This document shows positions 42,421 to 52,117 of a stretch of 64,000 nt of DNA, piece by piece; within the stretch, counting starts at the first letter, position 1; every line of letters begins with the position of its first letter. The notes beneath the pieces were generated by a model. It made no database searches. It had not been told where the DNA came from and worked only from the letters and a program-made list of their open reading frames with translations. Made by a program: the position numbers and the translations under genes. Origin of the DNA: Lasiodiplodia sp. COLG20. Its lineage: Eukaryota > Ascomycota > Dothideomycetes > Botryosphaeriales > Botryosphaeriaceae. The DNA lies in NCBI GenBank assembly GCA_009801085.1, contig VNWV01000001.1:6200001-6264000 (forward strand). Direction: 5' to 3'.

Positions 42421-42529
42421 TATCTTACTTACGGGGGTAGTTGAAGCTAACGTCCGGACGTAGATGTTAATTTAAAAAGTATACAAATACATCCGGACGT
42501 TAGCTTCAACTACCCCCGTAAGTAGGATA
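42421..42529. repeat. Longest foldback element, arms extend beyond the 81-bp core
   Basis: Core 42435..42515 (81 bp, left arm GGGTAGTTGAAGCTAACGTC). The inverted symmetry continues outwards through CTTACGG/CCGTAAG to about 42421 and 42529, giving a near-perfect foldback of about 109 bp. It lies about 80 bp beyond the stop codon of the Arb2-domain gene. Confidence 0.92.
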
Positions 42530-42606
42530 TATTTTCAAGAAGTTTCGGGAAATCTCAAATTTGTCTGGAATAGCAAGCCTATAGCTTGCTTGTAACTATC
42601 TGCTAT

Positions 42607-44053
42607 CTACTCCTTGTCCTCCTCAGTAGCGTCGAAGACCTCCACGCCCTCAGGAACTTCGGGAACCCGGAACTCCGGGTTACGGTAGTTCGCAGTAGCC
42701 GCAACAGCGTTGAACCAGGCAAGGATTGGGCGACAGGCAATGGGCAGGATGATCTCGCCAAAGACTCGCTCGCCAGAGGACAAGATGGGATAGTAGTGGA
42801 AGCCCCAGTCAGAGCTGTGGGCAGGCAGAGGACTGGAAGTCGTCGTCGAAGGAACAGCAAGCGGCGTGCTGAACGGCTCCGAGGATGGGACCAATGCACG
42901 AGCACGGTCACGTAGGAACTTGACGAACTTCTGGTTGGTGAAAACCTCCTGGATCGGCGTCGGGTCCGTCAAGACAATGGCTGCAACACGGTGCTCATAC
43001 TTCGGCCCTATTATTTGTCAATGGCTGACATATATACGTGAAGAAAGTCCGAAGCACTTACAATCTTCGTTGAGGACTTGTAGCAGAGCATTGCCGCCAT
43101 TTCCAATGCCAATCATGTCGAACTTGGCATCAGGTGCTACCCAGTTCGGGTTGTTGATGATCGCTTCAAAGGTCGACTTGATGTGCTCAGCAACGGTGCT
43201 ATGTCCATCAATCCTGTTGCGAACAGGGTGAATCTTGGGGACCGGGTGCACAGCTGACTTCCGTGGCTGCGAATCCCAAGACTGGTTGCTGACGGCCTTG
43301 TCGAGATGGTATGAGTAGACAAGCTGGCCTGGGTTGAGTACGACCAAGCCCGGGGCCTGCCAGTTCTCCGGAACCTTGAAAGGGACGCTCTCCGTGCTTG
43401 TGACAGGCGTTTTGCTTGCTATGGCCAACTCCGGGCCGTTGTTGGCGCCGGGCTTAGAGATGAGGCTCTCCTTGAGATCGTGCTTCTCGTTCTCCGCAGA
43501 GCCTTGGGTAGGGAGCGTAGGGACTTCAGTGGGCTCAAGATCGGAGCTGACCAGTGCCTTGGCAAGGGAAACCACTGAACCGGCCTCTAGGCCACGTTCC
43601 TTGCTGACGATACGGTACGCCAGGAGGCCAAGATCCTGGCAATCCTCGTTGATCACTACCGTGATCCTCTTCTGCTTGTTCATATCTTCCTTTTTGGTGG
43701 CGAAGATAGGGACATTGGGTTCGCCATGTGGTTTCTCGCTCGTTTGCTGAGGTAGGTAGATAGGTGGGATGCCCAAAGCTGTCATTCGGCGGGTGACTTC
43801 GTCGTTGATGCAGGCATGCATGGATTCGCGGAAAGCCTCGTTGACGCGATCATTGTTGGAGAGCCAGAAGTTGTAGTAGTAGTGAGGTGGCTTGATAGTT
43901 CTGATCTCGGATCGTTCATCGATGAAGTATCTGCGAATTGTTAGAGAGAGAAAGCCTCACTTGGACGGATTCAGTGCGCTCGTACCCAAGCTGCGCGAGG
44001 TCCTGCGGATACGATGGATCCCCAGGCATCCCCGCCTCACTGAGCTTGAACAT
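42607..44053 (-). CDS. Arb2-like domain protein, 445 aa
   Basis: Member of the fungal Arb2-domain family, an alpha/beta-hydrolase-like fold found in heterochromatin RNAi components (fission yeast Arb2) and in Hda1-type deacetylase tails. Model complement(join(42607..43007,43062..43930,43986..44053)), 445 residues; the introns (54 and 55 bp) rebuild QLGYFIDERSEIR and NEDWPKYEHRVAAIVLTDP. Family-like blocks are MFKLSEAGMPGDPSYPQDLA (N-terminus), RITVVINEDCQDLGLLAYRI, KSAVHPVPKIHPVRNRIDGH and FDMIGIGNGGNALLQVL, the last resembling the nucleophile elbow but with Asn in place of Ser, so catalysis is doubtful. The acidic C-terminus ends with DATEEDKE. A role in silencing is only an inference. Confidence 0.75.
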
Positions 44054-44271
44054 GGTGTAGAGGACGGTCGAGCAAGCTGGTGTTGAGGTTGGAGTGGAGG
44101 TTAGAGGACGAGGAGCGGGTTCGAAGAGTCGGTATTTAATAGGCGTGTGTCGGCACCTGACGAGGCATAGAAGGAAGGCGCGACCTATGTAGCAAGCACG
44201 TGCTCTTGCCCAATATGTCAATCACGTTCGAATCCAAATCTACCTGCGCGAGAACCTAATCCCTCTTACGT

Positions 44272-44352
44272 GGGCAGCTGAAGCTAACGTCCGGACACAA
44301 ATGTGAGATTTTAAAATGCACAAATGCATCCGGACGTTGGCTTCAGCTGCCC
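44272..44352. repeat. 81-bp foldback element (clear copy)
   Basis: Left arm GGGCAGCTGAAGCTAACGTC, right arm ending GTTGGCTTCAGCTGCCC; compensating changes keep the arms paired (GGGCAGCTG with CAGCTGCCC). Flanks CTTACGT and GCTTAAG extend the symmetry. It lies between the Arb2-domain gene start and the uS14m gene. Confidence 0.9.
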
Positions 44353-44670
44353 GCTTAAGTAGAGTGTAATATCCCTAGTGATTAGTGCGATGGGTTAGAA
44401 ATTTGGCCTGTTTGGCTATTCCCAGCAAGAAAGTCAAATTCTTGAGCATCGCAGTCTCGGAGTGCCTCACAGTGTCAGTGCGTGGGTCAGCAGGTTGGAG
44501 TGAAGCATCTGATTTGAGGATCTGCAGCGGCGATATGCTAGCGAACCCGAACAGGAGCCCCGACAGTCTCTTGTGGACGTTGAGCCCGCGCATCCGAAAA
44601 ACCATCCTCCCAAACGCCATCCAATGCCCTGTAAATTTTGTACAACCACGCTACGCTCGTCGCCCATCGT

Positions 44671-45191
44671 CTACCAGCTGGCCTTCTTGACACCGGGGAT
44701 ATTTCCAGCCAGAGCGTTCACACGAAATTGGTACTGCGGAGTTTCAATGTTAGTGAAATGTCGCTTTCGAAGTAGAAAAGCTGCGCCGCATCCAATCGCG
44801 CGCAAGCGACATCTGGGGCAGAGCGAAGTGCTTCAATGGCCTCGTGGAGACTTACTCTACCCATCCTGAAGTCGCTCATGATACCTCTTCCCTTGCCTCC
44901 CATTATACACCTGTTCTTGAACTGGGTGGAGCGGGTGTAGGCGTGCATCTGCGAAAGCTCGAGCTGGGCCTGGGCGCGGACACGCTGGGGAAGGAGGGTG
45001 TTGCGGATCATGTAGCGCAGCGCTTGTCTGCCGTACCGTTAGCATTGTGCTGAGCTGGATCTCCAGGCGCGCAGGCGGCCATACCTCTCGGGCTCAAACT
45101 GGGCGAAGACCTTGCGCTTGGTGTGGTCGCGAATGTTGCGGCCATTGATAAAAGAGCCCAGATCGAGGCGGGCGGCTCTGAACTGCGACAT
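44671..45191 (-). CDS. Mitochondrial ribosomal protein uS14m
   Basis: Small-subunit protein of the mitochondrial ribosome (bacterial S14 family; yeast Mrp2). Three exons on the minus strand: 45191..45085, 45027..44856 and 44733..44671; 113 residues, the usual size. The sequence shows QALRYMIRNTLLPQRVRAQA, then RSTQFKNRCIMGGKGRGIMS and the conserved end FRMGRYQFRVNALAGNIPGV plus KKASW. The RCIMGGKGRG block is the S14 signature without the zinc cysteines, as in C-minus forms. The second intron (122 bp) is longer than most here. Divergent from the UFL1-like gene, 525 bp between starts. Confidence 0.95.
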
Positions 45192-45715
45192 GGTGGACGG
45201 CGGGCGATGGTAGCGGATTGCGGATGGCGTTGGTGGTGTTGAAGGTCGGCGGCGGGCGGGAAAGTTGGTGATTGGCGCGTGCGGCGACACCGGAGATGAT
45301 CCGCGACTTGAACTCTGCCGCGAACCTTCGCTGCAATCAACGCGACCTTGTTCTTCGTGAGTCATCCTGCTGGCTGCGGCTTCGTAAAACAGACGCGCTC
45401 ATGGACTCCTCAGTCACATCCCGCCGTCTGCTGCTTTGTGCAATACCGAAAAGGCCGCGTGCGAGCGCGACCAGCACCGTTGCTGGTATATCGTTGCCGC
45501 TGGACGCCTCTGTCCTAATTTCGAGCACTGCCTGATCGTTGCAGCTGATCGCCGTCCGTGCCAGCATCTTATTGCTCCAGCTTCGTCTTTGGCCCTTTGC
45601 TTGCCAGGGCCCCTTCACCTCCCCCTTTCGGCCATAACCGAGAAATAACCCCGACTAATTAACACATCTCCATGCCCTTTGCAAGAATTCCTTGAGGTTC
45701 CGCCCACTCGCCACC

Positions 45716-47951
45716 ATGCCGCAGATGTTCTCGTTAGACGAAATGCGCGAGCTTGCGCTCGCCTTCCCGGACGCTGGTAGCCGTGCGTTTCCCGAGAGCG
45801 ATCAGGAGGTCCGCCTCGTCCCTAGCCTTTCTGGAGACGGCTTCATTAGGTCAGACGTCCTTTTACAGAAACTGAACGAGCACATCGAGTCCGGTACGCT
45901 TAATCATCTTACTCGCTTACCTGCAGAGCTAATGTGCACCCAGACGGCCATGGACGCCTTCCCTTGTCCGAGCTTGCCACTGCCTTCGACATTTCCAAAG
46001 AGGAGCTCTCTGCCCTGGTGAGAGATGCCCAAGCAGAGCTGCTTCTGAGCACGGACGGACAGAGTGCCATCTCCAAGTATGTTTAGACGTCCTGCATGCA
46101 TTTGTCCATGCTGATTCTCCAGGCCCGAGGCAGAGCGTCTGCAGAATGACCTCAAGGAGCTGGTTCAGGGACGCGTGGTGTATGCTGCCGGAGTTGCTAT
46201 AGCGAATAATCTCGCGCTTGAGAGCATTCATAAGCTTATTGCCATGAACCGATACGGTGCAAAGGGGGAAGATGAAGACGGACCCCGACTTGCTCTATAT
46301 CCTCAGACCAGCGACCCTAGAGAGGTCCGTAAGTCCATCATCTTCTCGCCTCCCTTTCTCGATGCACTTGTTGCAGACGCACAAGCTGCCGCCGAAGCTG
46401 CTCAGCAGTCAGGAGTGTAAGTTACAGCTTCTTTCTCGGTAGAACGAGACATTGACATTATGCAGCCCTGAAAGCATTCCGCCAGACGGCGTCTTGCCAA
46501 CTGCCTTCCTCCAGCTCATTGTCGATAGGCTTGGGTCTGATTTCCGTGGGCGGGTGGCCGTCACCGAAGGCGCCGTCGAATTCATACCAACAAGCTACCT
46601 CGAACGCCTACGGGACGACAAGCTCGACGAACTGGTCGCCGGCACAACGCCTTTCTGTAGCCTCCAATGGTTTGTTGACCTCATGCCGGAGCAGTATCCG
46701 GATATCAGCTCCGCGGAGAGATATGTAAATTCGCAACATCCACGAAGAATTTTCATCTTCTTTGACACGGCCGTCTCCAAAAAATGGCATGACAAAGCTA
46801 TCGGTGACCTCTTGCACACACTGGCGGACAAGTCCATCGTCAACATCAGCGTATGGACGCACCCTATTCAACCCACGCCACGATACTAACACCATCTCCG
46901 CCAGGATCCCTTCCAAGACCTCTCTCCCGAAGCAGCCCGCGCGGCCGCTGCCAAAGCCCACGCCGAAATCATCGCCATCGTCCGGACTGATAACGAATGC
47001 ACCGTCGTCTCCGAAGGCCTCTTTCCTTACCTCATCGGCATGGACCTCTTCCTCGCCACTCAAGACGCCTTCAACGCACGCGTGCGCGCCCACGCCGAGC
47101 ACCTCTGGTCCAACTCGCACCAGCTGCCAGAGGCAGAGCTGACGGGGGGGCTGGGCGACCTGAACGCGGTGCTCGCGCCGGCAGCACAGGAGCTGCAACT
47201 CCCGCCGCCGCTGCTCCCCATCCTGGTGCGCTGCGGGTGCGACGGCGGCGCCAAGGCGGCCTTCAACGAGACGCTGACGCAGCTCGAGGCCGACGCCGAC
47301 GCCGCGCTCGCCGCCTTCTGGGCCGACCGCGTGGCCGCGCGCTTCGAGCTGCACGCCGTCGCCACGGCCGAGGCAGCCATCGCGGACGCGAAGGTGCGCG
47401 CCCAGCTGCTCGACTTGCTGCGCGACTACGCCGCCAGGGAGCTCGTCCCGGACGCCGTGGCCCGCGCCGAGGCGAAGGGCCTCGTCCGCAGCGCCCGCGC
47501 CCGCCGCAACGTCAAGAAGCTGCTGGCCGTGCTCAAGGAGCCGTCGTCGTCGGCGCAGGTCGGTGAGCAGGGGCTGGCCGCCGTGCAGGCGTCGCTGCAA
47601 AAGTTCGCTGCGAAGATGGAAGTGCCGCCCGTGGCGGACGTGCAGGCGCGGAAGGAGGCGTACGTGCGGGACATGGTGCGCGATATGCAGAAGGACGCCG
47701 ATGCGCCGCGGTTGTTCCTGAAGTTGATGGTGGCGCTGTGGGCGAAGCGCGCCGATGGTGTCGTCTATGCCACGGGCAAGTTCGCACCGAAGCTGTTGAA
47801 GCTGCTGTCCAAGGGCGCTGGCGATGGTGGGCTGGGCGAGGAGCAGGTGGCAAGGCTAGAGGCTCTAAAGGACGCTGTGAAGGAGGGCAGCGCAGGCGAT
47901 GCGGAGAAGGCAGAGATGAGGACGATGGCTATGGAGGCGTGGGAGGTGTGA
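45716..47951 (+). CDS. UFL1-like protein (tentative), 683 aa
   Basis: Five exons: join(45716..45893,45929..46076,46123..46416,46466..46850,46905..47951), 683 residues. Introns 2-4 (46-54 bp) are ordinary. Intron 1 is only 35 bp (GTACGC to GCAGAG), but it is required to keep the frame for ANVHPDGHGRLPLSELATAF. The N-terminal half looks like a series of winged-helix modules (DGHGRLPLSELATAFDISKE, IPPDGVLPTAFLQLIVDRLG, VAVTEGAVEFIPTSYLERLR) and the C-terminal half is Ala/Leu-rich and helical. This layout resembles UFM1-protein ligase 1, which transfers UFM1 at the ER, but I base this on impression of a few blocks. If wrong, it is a conserved helical protein of unknown role. Confidence 0.6.
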
Positions 47952-48108
47952 CACACGGAGCATATGCTGGGAAGGTTCAAGGGTCTGTGTGGGTTGGGAG
48001 GATCTTTGTTTTAAATTTGAGCTTATTACTTTGTACATGTTCAGGTTTCAGTTGCGTACAGACCCCTATTGCAGCCTAAAGTGTAGATTTGTTTTTTGCT
48101 CATGTCAT

Positions 48109-48189
48109 GGGTAGCTGAAGCTATCGTCCGGACGCATATGTAGAATTCTTAACTTTACATTCTCGTCCGGATGATAGCTTCAACTGCCC
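48109..48189. repeat. 81-bp foldback element (clear copy)
   Basis: Left arm GGGTAGCTGAAGCTATCGTC, right arm ending GATAGCTTCAACTGCCC. Left flank GTTTTTTGCTCATGTCAT is shared with other copies. It begins about 160 bp after the stop codon of the UFL1-like gene and is followed by a long T-rich run. Confidence 0.9.
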
Positions 48190-48575
48190 ACATATGTTTT
48201 CTTTTCTTTTTTTTTTTTTTTTTATGGTAGAGAGGGCGCTGTAGACTGGTATTTCTACTAATTCGTTGATTAAATGTAAGCTTGATTAATTACAACACGA
48301 TGTATAAATTCGAATGCCCTCCGAGGTATTCTGAAGTACAAGCATCTCCGGTTATCACTATTGTTACTTCTAAAGGGAACTGTTAACGGGATTTCAAGGA
48401 AGAATCCCCGATCTTTGCATCGATACTGCATCATCACCCATATTCCCCTAGTTATTTGAGTTGACTGTGAAGAGATAACGCCTTATCTCCGTGAATAATT
48501 GGATTCGTTGCCTGTACTTTAGTTCTGAAAGAAACGGCACTTCGTTATCATATTCGCAAGAAGTAAGACTTACGT

Positions 48576-48656
48576 GGGCAGATAAAGCTATCGTCCGGAC
48601 ATAAATGTAGAGTTCTTTAACCTACATGCACGTCCGGATGATAGCTTCAACTACTA
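48576..48656. repeat. 81-bp foldback element (clear copy)
   Basis: Left arm GGGCAGATAAAGCTATCGTC, right arm ending GATAGCTTCAACTACTA; the last bases of the right end are eroded. Confidence 0.8.
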
Positions 48657-48712
48657 TACAATGAGCTTTGATGCTTATGTAAATGAATTGCGATGGGCAA
48701 GATCGTTTCGCG

Positions 48713-48786
48713 GCCACTGTGACCTGGATGTTTTTGTACTTTGTAGGCTGACATTCGCACCTGGGTGTTTCGCTTCAGCTGTCCAT
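48713..48786. repeat. Diverged foldback remnant
   Basis: Contains CACCTGGGTGTTTCGCTTCA and GCTGTCCATGCAGAAAAGG, matching the right arm and flank of the element at 33796. The left arm is only faint (GTGACCTGGATG). Confidence 0.45.
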
Positions 48787-49213
48787 GCAGAAAAGGTATT
48801 ATCATCTATTAACTATAGAAACGATAAATATCTTGCGTCTTATCATCTGGTGCCTTTGAACATGCTAAGAAGTGGCTGTGAATGCTAAAGTCCACGTGCA
48901 GGCCTTCGGGCAAGGAGACAGATTACACCGTGGCTAGGACCCCTCAGCGTCGTGCAAGGCTTTTCTTTTGCAATCTGCCTTGTTGTTTTTCTTATTTTGT
49001 CCAAAATACTCAAGTGTGGGCTGTCACATCTTTCTAAGGGTCCAAAAAGACCGGTGATGGTGGCTGAGCGCTGCTGGTAACTGGCCCCTTGCTTCAACAT
49101 CCACCCATCCACGAAATAGCCTTGCTGTGGCTCAAAACAAAGCAGTATGCAAAGAGAACGTCTAGTAAGAAGCCCAGGGGACTCTAAAAGAGCTCTGGCC
49201 TCTTTGCAGGGCT

Positions 49214-49220
49214 AAAAAAA
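49214..49220 (-). terminator. Pol III T-run terminator candidate
   Basis: Seven T residues on the minus strand about 40 nt after tRNA-Pro(TGG). The spacing is longer than at the other tRNAs, but no nearer run exists. Confidence 0.5.
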
Positions 49221-49259
49221 GATGGAAACACCAAGAGATTGGACTCTTGGGAGCATTTG

Positions 49260-49352
49260 GGGCCCAACCGCGATTCGAACGCGGGACCTCTCGCATTCTA
49301 GGCTTGCTTGAAGCTTCCCAAAGCGAGAATCATACCACTAGACCATTAGGCC
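49260..49352 (-). tRNA. tRNA-Pro(TGG) with one canonical intron
   Basis: Minus strand. Acceptor stem GGCCTAA/TTGGGCC (one G-T pair), A box TGGTCTAGTGG, anticodon stem CTCGC/GCGAG, loop TTTGGGT (anticodon TGG), T stem CCGCG/CGCGG, uninterrupted T loop TTCGAAT and B box GTTCGAATCG, discriminator C. A 21-nt intron (49296..49316) sits at the standard position after G37. It has no insertion in the T loop and thus serves as an in-window control for the other three tRNA-Pro genes. Confidence 0.95.
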
Positions 49353-50199
49353 GACGATTTGGAGGTCGTTGTTGAGGTCTGGGATGGGGAAAAGTGGTTA
49401 TGTGGAAAGGGGAGCGATGGGGAACTGCAAACGTCGATGAGGTTTGGCAGAACAACAAAGGATCGTCAGAAGTTGCCGAGGCAGCTTTCTTTAGGCTTGG
49501 GGCGCACTGGAATATGCTATGTGTCACAGGGCGAGTGGAGGCCGAGGGGTCGCCGAGGGTGGGGAATCTGGGCGAGACTAAGCGACTGACAGGCACAACA
49601 GGGTTCGCGGAGTGATTTTCTTTGCAAGCGAGGGTCGGAACATCAAGCGTGAACGAGAGAAGGAAAAAGTTGATGACCAGTTGGCTGGCCGAGGTGAAAT
49701 TTGCATGGTGGTCAGCGGTGGCAAGGCCGAGTCTACGCTTGATTGGTGCGAACCGCCGGAACGAATCGCGCACGTCACTATCAGGACGGTGCGACAGACA
49801 GGCTCTCTAAAAAAAAGAAGTTAGCAGCATGGATCGAAAACGAAACCAACTTCCAATATACTGAAGGCTGAAGACGTTATGCTTCCTGAAGGATTTGTAC
49901 CTGTGCGGCGATAATTTCACTTTGCTTTTCGCAGGTGCAGGTGACATTATGCGCTTATTGGCCGTTGGTGAGGTCTTCATGGTTGGGTGGACTGTGGGAG
50001 AAGTGATGCCGCTCTTGTGACTGGTTGAAATGGATATAGATTATACTTTTCACCGGACCGCGAATGGACCTCCATGAGAACAGCTTTCGTCTGAGCGCCG
50101 AGATGAAATGAGATGGCAAGGTCTCCTAGTAGAAACATCCGGCGCATAGCCTTGTGAAGCACTAAAGACATGGAGTGGTTGACGTCCAGGGGAAATCGT

Positions 50200-50279
50200 C
50201 CTAAGGCAAACAATTTATTGCCTTAGGCGTATGGCTACTATTGCCTTAGGCGTACGGTTGCTGCCTTAGCGCGTGCGCC
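50200..50279. repeat. Palindrome fused to 23-bp tandem repeat
   Basis: CCTAAGGCAA (50200-50209) and TTGCCTTAGG (50218-50227) form a perfect 10-bp inverted repeat with an 8-base loop. The second arm is also the start of a 23-bp direct repeat (50217-50239 and 50240-50262, ATTGCCTTAGGCGTA each), followed by a partial third unit. It lies about 465 bp beyond the stop of the receptor gene at 50744. Confidence 0.75.
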
Positions 50280-50743
50280 TTCTTCTCCTCTATCATCAAT
50301 CCCTTCATTCCAAATTTGGCTTAGGTCAGTGACCGAACACCTTCTCGATGACAGTGATCCCATTCCGTTCTTTTCACTTTCAAGATCAACATCTGAGAGC
50401 TGAAGCGTTAAACTTAGGAGTGTTTCATCTCACAGTAGGTCACAACTTCTTTACGAGAACTTCCGACTCCTTTAAATACTTGAAACAAACTGTATTCTAG
50501 TGAACCCGACCTTACTGTTCTTTTCTATTCGTTGCCGGTCTTCCGTAGTCATGCAGTACAAATGAGAAGAGGTCCAATGACAAACAAGTTCCGCCGTAAT
50601 GCCTCGGAGCAACCAGGGTCGCCCCCCAAAAATAAAGAAAACTCTAGTGGTATCTACAACTTTGACGCACAAAACAAGGATATCTAATGGAACGCCACCC
50701 AATGACGACATATAAACAACACACCCCGTCGATAGCACTAGAA

Positions 50744-52117
50744 TCAAGGAAAGTCATGAATCGGGATCCCGTTGCTCTTGGAGCTAGAACTCAGACTGTC
50801 CTTCTCGGCCGCATTGTCATGCATGCGGCTCTTCGCATAGCTTATGCCAGCGATGTCATCAAGCTCCATCGGGTCGCTGCGCACGATGACGGTCGTCTCC
50901 GTCTTGACGGCGAGAGCCGCAGGCTGGGGAGGGGTGAGCAGCTCAGTGCTATCCTGCCTCACCAACCAGCGGCGGTTATTGTGGTTCTTGGCGGCATTGC
51001 CTGCAATGATGAGCGAGTGGCGGAAGCCGGCGCCGGCGCCGGCTTCAATAGTGGTGGTGGTGCCAAAGAGCTGACGATTCGTCCAGAAGGGGAAAGACGA
51101 CTGGAAGGTGTCGATGAGCTCGTCCTCGGCCGGTACACTATGCTCCTCATCGTCGCCACCAGGAGCATCAGGTGTGGGGACGAAGACTTCACGGGTGGCA
51201 CAGTAGACCAGGACGTCCAGCCAGCCGGTGCAAGAGATCATAGCGCCGGCAAGACACAGGTGGTCGATACTGGTGTTGATGCCCATGACGCTCTGGAGAC
51301 GGGCGGAGGCGAGAGGCAGGGTGCATACGACGTAAATGAGCGGGTAGACGACCATCATGTAGGCAGCTCGCTGAGCCTTGGCCGTCTTCACCGGGCAGCG
51401 AAAGTGGTTGCTCTTGATGCGGCGGTGGATGATCCAGAAGAGTGTGCCGTAGAGGAAGACGGTGCCGAACTCGGCGACGAAAATCCAGAAGTAGTGTCCC
51501 CATATACGTAGGCCGGGGTATTTGGCGTTGACCCAGCACTGTCACATGAGGTGAGCTCGAGTGATGACAAAGAAGGGACGAGAACTTACCCAAGCTCCGG
51601 CGCGAACGTAAAGATCGTCGCCATAGGTGACAGCACCAATGATGGCAGCCAGGAAGACGAATGCCCAGATGGAAGCACAGACGGTGTAGAAGGTGTAGGA
51701 GTCAATCTTGTGGGACAAGGCGATACAAGCGAAAGTGTGGAGGCCAATGGCCACGGCCCACCAGCCGCTTGCGAGATCGCCTACGGAGACGAACCAGCCT
51801 TGGGCGTAGCAAGAGGGCGACTGGATGTCGATTGCATCGCGCACAAGCCACTCGATGTTGATGAAGAAAGCGACGGCTTGTTGGAGATCGGCAAGGAGAA
51901 GGTTGAAGATAAGGAAGATGAACTGATTCTGGACGCCATGGGCCTTTCTCCGCCACCTGGACAGGAGAGTGCGGGCAAGAATAACAAGAAGCGCGGCGGT
52001 GGAGACAAGCGATAGGAGACTGAAGACGACTACTGCGGTGAGGCCTCTGGTCATGACCGGAGGCAAAGGAGAGAGAGAGGCAGAGTCTGGAGCCAGGTCG
52101 GCTACATTTTGGCCCAT
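50744..52117 (-). CDS. Seven-helix receptor, Git3/cAMP-receptor-like, 440 aa
   Basis: Predicted plasma-membrane G-protein-coupled receptor. Model complement(join(50744..51538,51590..52117)), 440 residues; the 51 bp intron joins VRAGAW to CWVNAKYPG. Seven hydrophobic helices can be placed; helix 2 has the family block FNLLLADLQQAVAFF, helix 3 starts after a Cys (PSCYAQGWFVSVGD), helix 5 is FWIFVAEFGTVFLYGTLFWI, helix 6 follows AAYMMVVYPLIYVVCTLPLA, and helix 7 ends with GWLDVLVYCATREV. The acidic, Ser-rich C-terminal tail (from about residue 310) probably meets G proteins or arrestin-like partners. LLLADLQQ is typical of fungal cAMP-receptor-like and glucose-sensing (Git3) receptors; ligand unknown. 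A paralogue follows at 54776..56465. Confidence 0.82.

Larger units (their letters stand above)
48787..50743. other. Gene-poor stretch with tRNA and tandem repeat
   Basis: Apart from the tRNA-Pro(TGG) and the tandem repeat I see nothing that supports a gene. A frame on the minus strand at 49330..49773 overlaps the tRNA and is not coding-like. Confidence 0.5.

Noticed and set aside
44225..44235. GTTCGAATCC at 44225 as the B box of another tRNA
   Set aside because: No matching A box or acceptor pairing is found upstream or downstream within tRNA distance.
46608..47600. 330-codon minus-strand frame
   Set aside because: Antisense to the UFL1-like gene; it is a mirror of its GC-rich codons and has no start context or motif.
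49330..49773. 147-codon open frame on the minus strand
   Set aside because: It overlaps the tRNA-Pro(TGG), has no domain and reads like translated non-coding DNA.
51001..51060. Short GCC/GGC-rich tandem stretch as a regulatory repeat
   Set aside because: It lies inside the receptor coding region and encodes an EAGAGAG stretch.
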